From: Hysterium pulicare CBS 123377
Lineage: Eukaryota; Ascomycota; Dothideomycetes; Hysteriales; Hysteriaceae
Assembly (NCBI GenBank): GCA_000467715.1
Contig: AJFK01000597.1
Span: forward strand, 1-64,000
Length of the DNA: 64,000 nucleotides
Direction of reading: 5' to 3'
The translations under genes and the position numbers were made by a program. This document shows, in pieces, positions 1-9,811 of this stretch (positions within the stretch are counted from its first letter, which is position 1; every line of letters begins with the position of its first letter). The notes below the pieces were generated by a model that ran no database searches, had not been told where the DNA came from, and saw only the letters and a list, made by a program, of their open reading frames with translations.

Positions 1-30
1 GAATAGATAGAATAGATAGAATAGATAGAA
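1..30. repeat. 9-bp microsatellite at window edge
   Basis: Three copies of the 9-bp unit GAATAGATA run from base 1, followed by a degenerate AT-rich tail. The array may continue to the left of the window. Confidence 0.8.
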
Positions 31-179
31 ATATAGATTATTAGCCTAGTAAAGTAGTCTGTTTTGCTGAATCTCTTGATTGTAAATTTAGGCTAATAAG
101 CTCGTGTTGCCTTGAGTTCCTCACCACCATCACCATACATCAATATCCTAGCATTCATTGCATTTCGAAGAAACGCGTA

Positions 180-1058
180 ATGACAGCACGGGTGAGTAGT
201 ACCTCTTGATTTATGTGGGCAAACAGCGCGGCTGATAGTTAGAAGCCACCGTTGTCGGTTGAATGGGAGCCTTCTCAAAAAGCCATCAGAAATCGAACAA
301 GCTTTCTGGATTTGCCCCGTGAGCTCAGGGATCAAGTCTACGAGTGCGCATATAGAGTTTCGGGCGCAATTTTTGTATATTCGCGGCCTTCTCAGGTTTA
401 TCGTTTCGTGGTAGAAGCAAGAGTTGTACGAGAGAAAGACGATGGCCCACCCGAACCAATTCCGTTGCCGGGCGCCATATCTTCAATGGCTTTGATGAGG
501 ACCTGCCGACAAGTCCATGCCGAAAGCAGTGCTGTATTCTATGGGAGTAACATCTTCCGGCTTTATTTGCTACACCTTCCCTTTGCCTCAGCTACGTATT
601 TTCAACTTGTGCGTCGTATCACATTTACATCTGGATTCGAATATCGTCTTCGTAACGCCAATGAAGTTGCAAGAATATGGGCCGACAAATTCTGGCCTGC
701 TGTTCTTCGAAATTGTCGGGAACTTCTCGAAGCATTCCCAGGACTTCAGACCCTCAGATATCCAATCGACTCTATAGACGGCGCCGGACTACCGTGGAAG
801 CCTGCATTTTTCGATGTCGAAGGAAAGACTAGGGAACAGCGAGTTGAGCTTGCTGCTGCTTGGTTGAAGTCGAGATGTCCTTGGAGTTCTGAACGTCTGA
901 AGCAATGTCTGCATCTCGAGATTCTACCTCCTGGACGACGGACGCAGGCCAGTATTGAACAAACCGAGGTCTCTGAACTGGATTCGCTGGAATCACAACA
1001 CTCGTTATGGGATATCTCGGAATTTGCAGAAGCATTTGAACGAATGAAAACTATCTGA
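180..1058 (+). CDS. 2EXR-like (LPRELR motif) fungal protein, function unknown
   Basis: Two exons are proposed: 180-191 (a 12-base first exon coding Met-Thr-Ala-Arg) and 243-1058, giving 275 residues. The 51-bp intron 192-242 has a GTGAGT donor, a CTGAT branch point and a TAG acceptor, and the join stays in frame. Without it the long frame has no ATG before the conserved start of the domain, so the spliced model decides the start. The N-terminus carries FLDLPRELRDQVYE, and CRQVHAESSAVFYGSNIF follows about 80 residues later. These two blocks are typical of a large family of F-box-like or 2EXR fungal proteins whose biochemical role is not established. The C-terminal third is acidic and charged, with no recognised domain. 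The family is expanded and variable in Pezizomycotina, which fits the accessory character of this end of the window. Confidence 0.75.
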
Positions 1059-1569
1059 ACTGAAAGGTGCTTGCATATTGAGAGATGAACATGCAAATGC
1101 TGGGCTGTGGCTGCCTCAATACACACACGATGGAGAACTGGGGACTTGACCAATCTGACGACTTGTCTCACTCACAAAGTTTTCAGGCATGTGTAGGGAA
1201 TAGCTTGTAGAGCGTTCTAGAGAATTCGAGCTCAGCTTCTTATTGTATATGACCAGCTTCTCCCCCCTGGCGGCAAGCAAGAAGATGAACCTGGCATCAC
1301 GTGGCTTGACGATTCTAAGAAGACAAGCATTACGGGAGCAACATTTGCCAAACAATGTGAAGCATCGGCTGCTGTAATGAAAGTGCAAGTGAATGCCGAC
1401 GGACCAATCAATGCGCTTATCCTTCTTGGGACTAGTGTAAAGTGCCTGCCTATGCCACCTCACCTGCACCCTCGCTCCCTCTTCATTATATCTACAATAA
1501 CAACAGCGACCCTGGAGGTTGAGGTTCTAACATCATTCTTCTATATCCTTTTGGTCTTCGTATCTTCAT
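1059..1569. other. Intergenic region
   Basis: No convincing gene on either strand. The last ~100 bases before 1570 are pyrimidine-rich, with CTTCATTATATC-type sequence that could be the promoter of the next gene. Confidence 0.5.
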
Positions 1570-2394
1570 ATGAGAATGTCTTCTCCACCAGCATCTTTGG
1601 AGGCCATCCTTCAAGCTCTGGAAGGTCTCAAGGAGGAAGTTGCGGGTTTAACAACAGGACTTCGATCAGCAGAGCAAAGAATTGCTCGACTGGAATCAGC
1701 GACTTACACGCCTTCTCCTTCACCAACGCTGTTCAGCGAATCTCATGCCTCAGATCATGAAGCCGCCCTTGAGCGAGCGACATCCTTGCCCGACCCAAGT
1801 CAATCTCCGGGTGCGGAATCGTCATCTCAACGTTCAATTACTGGAGCCACCCTTCGAGAACCACATGGAGCTGGTCCAGCAAAGGAAGTCAAAGATTCCG
1901 CGTCTTCCGAAGCTTCAGCAAAGGACTGCACGGAGGATCGGCCATGCGACATCCGAACACATTTGATGCCTGTCAATGAGAGCATTCAAGCTCTAGCTGT
2001 TCACCTCAGCAAGATCGAATTGATCCTTACCCAGCCAAACAAAGAACCAAATGAGTCGAATCATTCTTCAGCTGCCCCACCATCCATTCCACCATTCACG
2101 GCTATTCCAGTTCCCTTGTCACCGGAACAACCTGCCACCAAGCCCACAACTGCGATTAATCCCAAAGGTCCCGCAGACCCAAACCCTTTGCAGCCTCGCT
2201 CCGTATTTGGACAGCCTTCAACACCATCTCGAAGGGTAATGGACGCCTGTCTCAATGTCTCCAAGTCACCCTTCGTGAAGTACGCTGGCGAGACTTCTCC
2301 ATTCTTCCAAATCAAAAGTTCAACCAATCGCTCGGTCTCGTTCGAGCACCATCGTCATAAGCGGGGATCCTTTGAATTTTTGGACCTAAGATGA
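1570..2394 (+). CDS. Hypothetical protein with N-terminal coiled coil, mostly disordered
   Basis: A single uninterrupted frame of 274 residues. I do not recognise a family. Residues ~8-42 have a heptad-like pattern (ALEGLKEEVAGL, then AEQRIARLES), so a short coiled coil is likely. Residues ~45-120 and 165-235 are rich in Ser, Pro, Thr and Glu and are probably disordered. A second hydrophobic-periodic stretch (IQALAVHLSKIELIL) lies near residues 140-153. The C-terminus is basic and ends in HRHKRGSFEFLDLR. There is no signal peptide, membrane segment or catalytic motif. ATGs at 1570 and 1576 are both usable starts. It could be a lineage-specific regulatory or scaffold protein. Confidence 0.55.
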   Translation: MRMSSPPASLEAILQALEGLKEEVAGLTTGLRSAEQRIARLESATYTPSPSPTLFSESHASDHEAALERATSLPDPSQSPGAESSSQRSITGATLREPHGAGPAKEVKDSASSEASAKDCTEDRPCDIRTHLMPVNESIQALAVHLSKIELILTQPNKEPNESNHSSAAPPSIPPFTAIPVPLSPEQPATKPTTAINPKGPADPNPLQPRSVFGQPSTPSRRVMDACLNVSKSPFVKYAGETSPFFQIKSSTNRSVSFEHHRHKRGSFEFLDLR

Positions 2395-2812
2395 AATAAA
2401 CGGTGCCAAATATCTTGGCTTTGGTGTCTGACAGTTCATCTTCTCCATCTGGGTCCCGATGGAACAACACTATGAGCCTCTCCCTCTTCACATTGATGTT
2501 GGTCGTCACAAGTTGAATCATTGTTTTCTATCCCCAGCCGAGATTGTTCCGACATGTTACAATACAGTGTGTCTACAGCATTGTGTCAGAGCGTTCCAAT
2601 CCCCTGACTTTCATTAAATATTCACGTCTTCTTCCCCATATATACTCCGGATGACAATTGTTCATGCACGATATAACTTGGTAGTCACATATAAAGCAAT
2701 GCAAATGTGCTTCCCTCTATCATATCAGGATAATTCTCTGTATTACTTTGATCTTCAACAAACAACCAGCAGAAACCGACCTTCACTCTCAAATTTTATC
2801 CAGAGTATTGCA

Positions 2813-3589
2813 ATGTCTTTTACTGTCATGACACGCAAAATCGAACCTAACACAAACCTCGCAACCCAGTTCCCTAGTTTTGCTCGAGCCATTACGAATG
2901 GCATTGAATTCTCTTCCAGGGCAGACGACACCGCGGCAGGCAATATTGCAGCAAGCATTATGTATGCTGAGTCCACTGCCGTTGTGGAAGCATTGTTAAT
3001 CCCGGCCGTGTCCATAAAGGAGCTGCAAGAGGAAGTCGAAGACTGGATTGAAATGAACTCCGTCTTGTCTAGCTTCAGTTTTAGCATAGCCGAGCTAGTG
3101 GTGGAAATGATTGCTGTTATTCGTGGCTTACTACGAGTTCCAGAAGGCTACATACCAGGCTTACGAGACACAGGTTCCTGTAAACAGGAATATATCCACT
3201 TAGTGCGTCAAATTGCCTATGAAGCGCTTTCGATTTCCGATGCCGAACGTCTACAGCGCTTCGAGCAAGGTATGCGTGATTGGGAGAATGAGTACTCGTG
3301 CTTCTGGGTCGATGAACGTCCCAATTTCCCATTTTCCCCGCCTGTTCCTTATTCAATTCCATCGAACACGTACGCTTCTCCGTATAAGGGACAATCAAAG
3401 GAGGGGAACTGCTTCTGTTATGACGACCTTGCAACGGCCGACGAGTCCTTGATAGCGACTCCCTGCAATCATGTGTTCCACGCAGATTGCTTGAAAGAAT
3501 GGGTAAACACCAAAGGCACGAACACTCATAGATGTCCGGTCTGTCGCCAGCTTCTGTACGAACCGCGTCTACGCCTTCAGTACATGTAA
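2813..3589 (+). CDS. RING-H2 finger protein, first of a four-gene array
   Basis: Predicted to be a RING-type E3 ubiquitin ligase or ligase-like protein. From the ATG at 2813 it is 258 residues. An in-frame ATG at 2651 would add 54 residues, but similarity to the next gene (4203-4946) begins at the 2813 Met, so I prefer the later start. The C-terminal RING has ligands C200, C202, C218, H220, H223, C226, C241 and C244 (CFCYDD, CNHVFHADC, CPVC). The C-H-H-C arrangement is RING-H2, but the first pair is C-x-C rather than the usual C-x2-C. The N-terminal ~190 residues are predicted helical and match no family I know. No membrane segment is seen. RING proteins recruit E2 enzymes for ubiquitin transfer; the substrate here is unknown. 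Confidence 0.75.
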   Translation: MSFTVMTRKIEPNTNLATQFPSFARAITNGIEFSSRADDTAAGNIAASIMYAESTAVVEALLIPAVSIKELQEEVEDWIEMNSVLSSFSFSIAELVVEMIAVIRGLLRVPEGYIPGLRDTGSCKQEYIHLVRQIAYEALSISDAERLQRFEQGMRDWENEYSCFWVDERPNFPFSPPVPYSIPSNTYASPYKGQSKEGNCFCYDDLATADESLIATPCNHVFHADCLKEWVNTKGTNTHRCPVCRQLLYEPRLRLQYM

Positions 3590-4202
3590 GTGACTGTTTT
3601 GTCGAGCTCGTCGATTCGATTAACCATCCACAACGAGATCTTATCTGATCTACTTGACAATTTTATCGCTATTCTCTATTTCATCTTAGATCAAATTTCA
3701 TTTTCTTAACGTAGTCTCAGAACTTATCGCAGAATCCACTCTACTTAATCAAATTAGTCTTTGTATTGGTATTCCTGATTCGTCTTCGCTCTTATATCTC
3801 CCTTTAGATTCGACTCCAATTTATAACCTCAGTCTCACAAGTCCGTCCCTTAATTTGCGTGTATATGAACGCACTTGTCAGGTTAATACTCTTTCACCTT
3901 TCAACATCGACGATACGATGCTACGTTTCATTGTGTAAGAACAGTTCGATCTCATAGTTCTTTTAAGAAGCCTTTATCGTTCATCGACAGAATTTCTTGT
4001 ACAATGAAGTATCGATGATCGTGCACAATGCATACACGCCAAACCCTTAAAGATGCGTACATCAGCCTCTACTGCTAAGATTCCCATTCAAACGACTGTC
4101 TATCTATTTCTTTCATACACGATACTGGTACATACCCCATATTGCGTATCTTCATTCAATTTCAAGCCACAAGAAGCCATACTTCCGCTTCCAGCACGCA
4201 CG
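3590..4202. other. Intergenic region between RING genes 1 and 2
   Basis: AT-rich and pyrimidine-rich, without a supported gene. An ATG at 4053 opens a frame continuous with the next gene and would add a hydrophobic leader, but paralogue conservation starts only at 4203, so this stretch is read as promoter and 5' UTR. Confidence 0.45.
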
Positions 4203-4946
4203 ATGTCCTCAACCCGATTCCCCAGCTTCGTTCGAGTTCTACAACTCTACACCGACCACCCCTACGAAGCAGGCCTATTCACAGCCTGTCTGGACCGAGC
4301 ATTCAACACCCTACGCGAGGCAATCCTACGGCCAACTTGCCCCATCGAGACAGTCCAATGGGAAGTGCGTCACTGGCTAATCGACAACAGGTTCTCAGAC
4401 GCAACCGAATACCTCGATCTCAACGAAATGACCACACTGATCCGCTCAATGCTCGACCGCATTCAGCCGTCCTCAGAGGACTCGCACCAGTCCCATGTCG
4501 CGGAAGCCGAGGTCGCTGAAGAGATTAGCGATTTGGTGTTCAGGATTGCGGAAGAAACCTTGCCTTTGCAGGATCGGGAGTACGAAAACGTCTTTAATGA
4601 TGGATATCGGGATTTCTGGGGGACGCAATGGACTAATAGTGACGGCGATGATGGCGGTGTCGAGCTTCAGCCAACTAACCTTGAACCCACTGGTGAGCCT
4701 ATCCCCTCGACTTCTTTCTCTGAGCCTTATGAAGGACAAGTACCGAAGGAAGGGGAATGCTTCTGCCTTGTTGAACTCAAGTCTGCTGATAGTGACTGTT
4801 TAGTGGTTACGGCTTGTCAGCACGTGTTCCATAGGGAGTGCTTGGATCAATGGGTCAATCAGAGTGCGGCGGACAATAGTAATGCTTGTCCGCTGTGTCG
4901 TACGGTGCTGTGCGAGCGACGAGCTCGTCAGCCTGCAGCCGAGTAA
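4203..4946 (+). CDS. RING-H2 finger protein, second of the array
   Basis: A 247-residue paralogue of the preceding gene, with the shared layout MSSTRFPSFVRVL, a helical middle, a FSEPYEGQ-type linker and then the RING. Ligands are C186, C188, C205, H207, H210, C213, C229 and C232 (CFC, CQHVFHREC, CPLC). The first pair is again C-x-C, so this oddity is shared by both copies. An upstream in-frame ATG at 4053 would add 50 residues including a hydrophobic run (TVYLFLSYTILV) that could be a signal or anchor. That extension has no counterpart in the paralogue and is probably untranslated. The role is inferred to be E3 ubiquitin ligase activity; the substrate is unknown. Confidence 0.75.
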   Translation: MSSTRFPSFVRVLQLYTDHPYEAGLFTACLDRAFNTLREAILRPTCPIETVQWEVRHWLIDNRFSDATEYLDLNEMTTLIRSMLDRIQPSSEDSHQSHVAEAEVAEEISDLVFRIAEETLPLQDREYENVFNDGYRDFWGTQWTNSDGDDGGVELQPTNLEPTGEPIPSTSFSEPYEGQVPKEGECFCLVELKSADSDCLVVTACQHVFHRECLDQWVNQSAADNSNACPLCRTVLCERRARQPAAE

Positions 4947-5401
4947 TCGTTCTAGTGCGTTTGCTAGCCTGAGAATGTAAGTTTTGATGATAGGTAAGTT
5001 CGAGTAGATTGAATTGTGATATCTTTGCGATGATAGTTGGTCTTTTGTCACATGTGCATGAGCAGGAGATACCGATCGACCTCCTTTAGAATAAGTTAAC
5101 CATGAGATTCATAAACTCGCAAATCACTCTTGACAATAGCTCACCAGATCGATAGCACATCCTCATTTTCGAAATGCTTTCACAAATCACAATGAGCCAC
5201 CTGTGACAATCTTCACAATGTTCGAGCATCTTCGACCAGGATTCTGTATTCACGATAATCACACTGCCCTTCCCATCGTCCTTGAACAATGTTAGTTAAC
5301 TTTTCCCTATATAGATATGATGCAATACCCAAATTATTCCCTCCTCTCACACCCATTTCGAAGAATCCACCATCTTTCTAGAAACCGTTGACTTCCCAAA
5401 A
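4947..5401. promoter_or_regulatory. Spacer with TATA-like element before RING gene 3
   Basis: No gene seen. TATATAG at 5308-5314 lies about 90 bases upstream of the ATG at 5402, a plausible core promoter spacing. Confidence 0.4.
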
Positions 5402-6445
5402 ATGGACCACCGCGATCCCGTCCCGCCAATGATCTCACCCCCATCTGAAACCAACTCCACAATCTATTTCATGACAGAACCCCCTGATCCCTTAAACCCA
5501 CATAGCCTACCTCGAGCTCAATGTAGCTATCTTTTCATTCCGAGCCTGATGCATTCCCTAACTCAGGCTGAAACAGAACTTTCGCTATTCCAAGCAGGGC
5601 GAATAGCCGGCGTATTCGAGTCTTTCCTACCGATCATTATATCCCAAGAGATCCTCCAAGAGCGAGACGACGATACAGTCAACTGGGAGCTTTTCGACAT
5701 GCTAGAGGAAGCCTTTGCAGATAAACGCATTCTACCAGACGTAGTACCTGATATCGATCTACGGAATTTTATAGCCGCGATCCAAGGTTCGATCCGGACT
5801 ATACGCGACTACTGGCACGGAATTAAGGATTTGTCGCCGGATGAGCAAATGCATCATCTCCTTCGCCAACTCAAATTAGGCTTGTTGGCTACGTATAAGA
5901 ATGCGGTGGACCTCACAGGATTCTATGGATATCTTATGGAGGATATACACGGTAGACGTCGCATGTCAGGCTTCCGGCCTCCTAATAACGCTTTCTCAGC
6001 ACGCGGTCAGATAATTTGGGAAGCTAAAGAAGTATTCCGTCTAGGTATCTTCTCAGCCTCCCGCCCTCTCCACGAGATCCCTGGCCTAATAATCCAGCCT
6101 CAAGTCGCGCTCAACACCGTCGCCAGTTACTATACGCCGACCGCTCCCGAGCCTGTAGAATGCCCCATATGCTCCGGCGAGGAGGATATAGTGCAGACAC
6201 CATGTCACCATGTATTTTGCGCAGAGTGTCTGCTTACATGGGTTAATCAGGAGGCGGGATCTGCGGTTCGGACGTGTCCGCTTTGTCGGATGGTGCTTTG
6301 TGAGAAGCCTGAAGCGCAAGTATGTTATGCGAGTCTGGGGAATGAGGTGAGACTCGCGTATTTTCAGGATGAGGTTGTTTGGTGGGAGAAGTATGAGAGG
6401 CTGAGGAGGCGTGTGCCGGCAGCGTGGCTTGAGAGAGCTACATAG
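5402..6445 (+). CDS. RING-HC finger protein, third of the array
   Basis: A single exon of 347 residues. The RING is canonical C3HC4: C254, C257, C268, H270, C273, C276, C292, C295 (CPIC, CHHVFCAEC, CPLC). Upstream of it is a ~200-residue helical domain that I do not recognise. It is shared with the fourth gene, including blocks such as GRIAGVFES, RNFI/KEFI, LLATYKNAVDL and FYGYLMED. A short conserved tail follows the RING (YFQDEVVWWEKYE). Genes 3 and 4 therefore form a second subfamily, distinct from genes 1 and 2, whose RING is H2-type. No signal peptide or membrane segment is apparent. The expected activity is E3 ubiquitin ligation; substrate and location are unknown. Confidence 0.78.
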   Translation: MDHRDPVPPMISPPSETNSTIYFMTEPPDPLNPHSLPRAQCSYLFIPSLMHSLTQAETELSLFQAGRIAGVFESFLPIIISQEILQERDDDTVNWELFDMLEEAFADKRILPDVVPDIDLRNFIAAIQGSIRTIRDYWHGIKDLSPDEQMHHLLRQLKLGLLATYKNAVDLTGFYGYLMEDIHGRRRMSGFRPPNNAFSARGQIIWEAKEVFRLGIFSASRPLHEIPGLIIQPQVALNTVASYYTPTAPEPVECPICSGEEDIVQTPCHHVFCAECLLTWVNQEAGSAVRTCPLCRMVLCEKPEAQVCYASLGNEVRLAYFQDEVVWWEKYERLRRRVPAAWLERAT

Positions 6446-6793
6446 TGTAGTGATTTAGACTGAATAAAATCAGTGATATTGAGGAATACCGAGAGATGTT
6501 CGAGACATAATATTATTCGTATTGAGTATTTGTTCTACGTGACTAATTTTTATCGTTAGCACTGCCTCATCTGGAGAGCTTCACAACGATGTGAATCGTT
6601 TCACAATACCCGTTGATGCTAGGTCTGCGAAGGCTGATGACTAGCAATGATTCCCAAAATGCATTGTGCTCCAATAATATACTTCTTACGAAAAGATATA
6701 AGTACTCACAAAATGAAGCCAAACCTGTTCTCTAAAATCGAAACCCTTTATCCAGGACATTTCACAGCTATTTCCGATACTCTAGCTCCAAAC

Positions 6794-7876
6794 ATGCCGC
6801 TACAGCTGTACCCAGAGCACCCCTTGGACCCGCCCGTCGATCTCGAAATGCACGATATACGCTTCTCGGTTACCGAAGGGGAAGTCGACTATTGCTACAT
6901 TTTTCTTCCATACATGATGACCTTGTTGACTGAGGAAGAGCGAGAAGTCTCGCTCTTCGCCGCCGGTCGCGTAGCCGGAGTATTCGAGTCCGCTCTCCCC
7001 CTCATCATCGCCCAAGAGGTTCTCAAAGACAGAACTCGGCAACTTGTGTGGAAAGACCTGATTTCTCTGATGGGTGCGGCCTTGACAGATGGACGTGTCC
7101 GAATTATAAGCGGCGATGATGATGGGGATGCGTCCATGAAACAATCCTTCACTAATCTGAAAGAGTTCATCGTGTATGCCCGTGCGGCAACCAATATCAT
7201 CCTCCAAGATTGGCATGCTCTTAAGGGTAAGTCGCCTGATGTTCAAATGGATCTTCTCTTCCGGCAGATTGAACGTGGATTGATGGCGACATATAGGAAC
7301 GCCGTCGATTTGCGTGGCTTTTACGGTTTCCGCATCGAAGAGACCGCTACCGGACCTCAAATGTCGGGATATCGTCCAGCTGCAGACGCTGTTCCTGAAC
7401 CTGGGCATACATTCTGGCTCGCTGAAGAAGTGTTCTTCCTGGGATATATATCGGGCTTAAAAGCTACCGAGGAAGTTCCAGGCTTGATGCGTGCACCTTC
7501 TGTTGACCTTGACGGGATCGTGTCGCCGTGTAAAAAGGGTGAGGTGACGGAGGACGCGGAGTGTGGTGTCTGCTACGGCAATGACGATCTCGTGAAAACC
7601 CTCGCATGTCAGCATATCTATTGTAGCGAGTGCTTGGTTAATTGGATCATGCAGAATAACGAGGTCGATTATTCAACATGTCCGATGTGTAGACGCATAC
7701 TCTGCGATACTCCCGTGCCAACCCACTGCTATTGGCTACCACGTAATCCGGTGGGCAACGGTTACTTCCAAGATCAGGTTGTTTGGTGGATGCAGCACGA
7801 AGACTCAATGCAACGTGTAGCCCGAGAGCGAGAGCATCGAATGCCCCCTGTGCTGAGCGAGCCTACAGCAGACTGA
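6794..7876 (+). CDS. RING-HC finger protein, fourth of the array
   Basis: Paralogue of the third gene with the same order: acidic N-terminus, helical domain (GRVAGVFES, KEFIVYARAATNI, GLMATYRNAVDL, FYGFRIEE), a C3HC4 RING (CGVC, CQHIYCSEC, CPMC) and the tail YFQDQVVWWMQHE. From the ATG at 6794 the protein is 360 residues, close to the length of gene 3. In-frame ATGs at 6713 and 6647 would give 387 or 409 residues and cannot be excluded. An extra acidic insert (SGDDDGDASMK) sits in the helical domain. Its position directly downstream of gene 3 on the same strand fits tandem duplication followed by divergence. The role is inferred to be ubiquitin ligase. Confidence 0.77.
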   Translation: MPLQLYPEHPLDPPVDLEMHDIRFSVTEGEVDYCYIFLPYMMTLLTEEEREVSLFAAGRVAGVFESALPLIIAQEVLKDRTRQLVWKDLISLMGAALTDGRVRIISGDDDGDASMKQSFTNLKEFIVYARAATNIILQDWHALKGKSPDVQMDLLFRQIERGLMATYRNAVDLRGFYGFRIEETATGPQMSGYRPAADAVPEPGHTFWLAEEVFFLGYISGLKATEEVPGLMRAPSVDLDGIVSPCKKGEVTEDAECGVCYGNDDLVKTLACQHIYCSECLVNWIMQNNEVDYSTCPMCRRILCDTPVPTHCYWLPRNPVGNGYFQDQVVWWMQHEDSMQRVAREREHRMPPVLSEPTAD

Positions 7877-8166
7877 TAGACCTAGATCATTGAGCGGATG
7901 ATGGAGATCGTTTATGATTCCCATCTATCTCTGGCTCGGCAGGTTAGTAGAATTGAACGAGACTGAATGAAGTACCACATAAAACGTAGTAGTCCCTGAT
8001 ATGCATCTCGTGTGGTAAAGCGAATCGTGAATTTTGATTCTTGCCTTTCAGATCTTCTACGCGAATTTCCCGAACGCCAATTCTTATGCATGGCATCCAT
8101 GCCCAATATACATATTATACACCCAATGCACACGATTTCCACACTCTTCTATTCAACCTTGTCATT

Positions 8167-8647
8167 CTATCTGAACGCCGCATGCCCAGGTACGTCCTTA
8201 ATATCCTCCAACTTATTCCCCAACTTCACCACCGAATATCTTATCAGTCTCGGATCCAGCGACATCGTTCTCTTCAGTGAATGTTGTGTTTTGGCCGACG
8301 CATCGAATCGCATGATAAAATGGTGGCCGGTGTGGTGTACGGATTGGAGTTTGCGAGCGGGTTTGGGGAGGAGGAATGTGCCCCAGTTTGTGATCCCTCG
8401 GACAACTCCTTCGTTATCTAGGACGATCTTGCCAGCTGTTTTGGCGATTCTAGGGAGATCTGTTAGTATTGCTGAAGTGAGGACGGTCGATGGGTTCAAC
8501 TGGGCTTCTAGGATGCGCATGGGAAGGGAATGGCGTACTCCTTGACTTCGGAGAGTCTGCCCGGCCGGACCTGTAGAGCATCAATTAGCACACATTGAAC
8601 GACCAATCCATTTTGATACTCACAATACCAATCATTTCGTACAACAT
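8167..8647 (-). CDS. MRP17: Mitochondrial small-subunit ribosomal protein bS6m
   Basis: Three exons on the minus strand: 8647-8624 (8 codons), 8570-8539 and 8449-8167, giving 112 residues. The spliced N-terminus reads MLYEMIGIVRPGRLSEVKE and continues into IAKTAGKIVLDNEGVVRGI, the characteristic fungal bS6m sequence. It is followed by NWGTFLLPKP, HHTGHHFIMRFDAS and SLDPRLIRYSVVKLG. Intron 1 (8571-8623) and intron 2 (8450-8538, with an ACTAAC branch) have GTGAGT and GTACGC donors. The protein belongs to the body of the mitochondrial ribosomal small subunit, where S6 proteins sit on the platform next to bS18. Length and fold fit the family. It is transcribed away from the H-protein gene across 175 bp. 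The first two exons are too short to be found by frame length alone. Confidence 0.93.
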
Positions 8648-8822
8648 CGTGCCTCAATGTGTCGCACTGCACAATGTCGTCGATCAATTCACTATCAAAA
8701 GACTGTACACGTCGGAAAATATCTGTCGCGTTCCGGTCTTGGCGTTCCCTCCTCCGTTACTATCCACGTCCGAGCACTTTGCGGAGCTCACACCCACTCC
8801 GCAACTCCAAAACACAACTACA
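8648..8822. promoter_or_regulatory. Bidirectional promoter of bS6m and glycine cleavage H protein
   Basis: Only 175 bases separate the start codons of two divergently transcribed genes, both encoding mitochondrial proteins. The spacer must hold both promoters and both 5' UTRs. No TATA box is evident. Confidence 0.6.
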
Positions 8823-9495
8823 ATGGCAGTTCGACTCCCTATTGCGTGGGCAGCGCGTCAATTCACCTCTTCCACTTCTCTCAGACCGTCACATCGATTT
8901 CAATTAACTTGCCAGCGGTGGCAGAGAAGTCCGGTGGATCGAAGAAGGTTATTTTCGGTATCGGCAGCAGGTCAGATAGACAATTTTAGTTTTTGGATTG
9001 CTCAATTGAATTGGGAATCTATCGAGAAGACGTACTGACATTCGAGTAGTAACGGAGAAGAAGTACACAGAAGACCACGAATGGATTGAGCAATCATCCG
9101 ACGGCAAAACATGTACATCTCCACCCCAAATCACCCCTGCGAACTACCCAAGTCCGAATCTAAATAATTAAAACTCACATCCAGACACTCTCGGAATCTC
9201 CGAATACGCCGCCAAAGCCCTCGGCGACGTCGTCTACATCGAGCTTCCCCAAATCGAGCTGGAAATCGGCGCAGGGGACGCAATTGGAGCTGTTGAGTCT
9301 GTCAAGTCCGCTTCAGATATATTAACACCAATTGGTGGCATTGTGAAGAAGGTAAATATAGTGTTGGAGGAGAAGCCGGCGACTATCAATAAGGATCCTG
9401 AAGGTGATGGTTGGATTGCAGTGATTGAGGCGTCGGGGGAGCCAGAAGGGAAGTTGATGAATGGAGAGGAGTACAAGGCATTTTCGGAAGGCTAA
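8823..9495 (+). CDS. GCV3: Glycine cleavage system H protein, mitochondrial
   Basis: Three exons: 8823-8970, 9050-9112 and 9185-9495, giving 173 residues. The H protein carries the aminomethyl group on a lipoyl arm between the P, T and L proteins during mitochondrial glycine breakdown. The N-terminal ~48 residues are Arg/Ser-rich without acids (RQFTSSTSLRPSHRF, RRRLFSVSA), as expected for a matrix targeting presequence. The mature part starts VTEKKYTEDHEWIE and contains LGISEYAAKALGDVVYIELP. The lipoylation site is K111 (codon 9304-9306) in AVESVKSASDI. Intron 1 (8971-9049) ends with an ACTGAC branch and TAG; intron 2 is 9113-9184. All ends join in frame. Length matches the family. Confidence 0.95.
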
Positions 9496-9811
9496 GGAGC
9501 ATGCTTCCTAAGGGTACGTGTGTTGATGGAGGAGAAGGGAAAGTGTGGTGGCTCATAAGGATGGGGTTTGGGAAGGGAGGATGAGGGTGTGTGCTGTATA
9601 GGAGTTTTGTGCTCTTTCAACAAACGAGCCTTTTCCGAGTTATCTAATGTCTAGCTCAATTCAATATCAAGAGCTTTTCTTTGGTCTGAGGATGATGAGG
9701 ACGATGAGAATATGGGTAGATACGCTCTCAGGTCGAGTGTAGTTGAACAAATCTTCAAAAAAATAGATTGGGTTACTCCCGCAAACGTCCGCAGCAACAC
9801 TAGCCAGGTAA
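9496..9811. other. 3' flank of GCV3
   Basis: No gene is supported; purine-rich GAGGATGAG-type sequence. An ATG at 9712 opens a frame that runs into the minisatellite and codes only its repeat, so I do not call it as a gene. Confidence 0.5.

Noticed and set aside
8012-8545. 177-codon plus-strand frame over bS6m
   Set aside because: Antisense shadow of the bS6m exons; the minus-strand product is clearly conserved.
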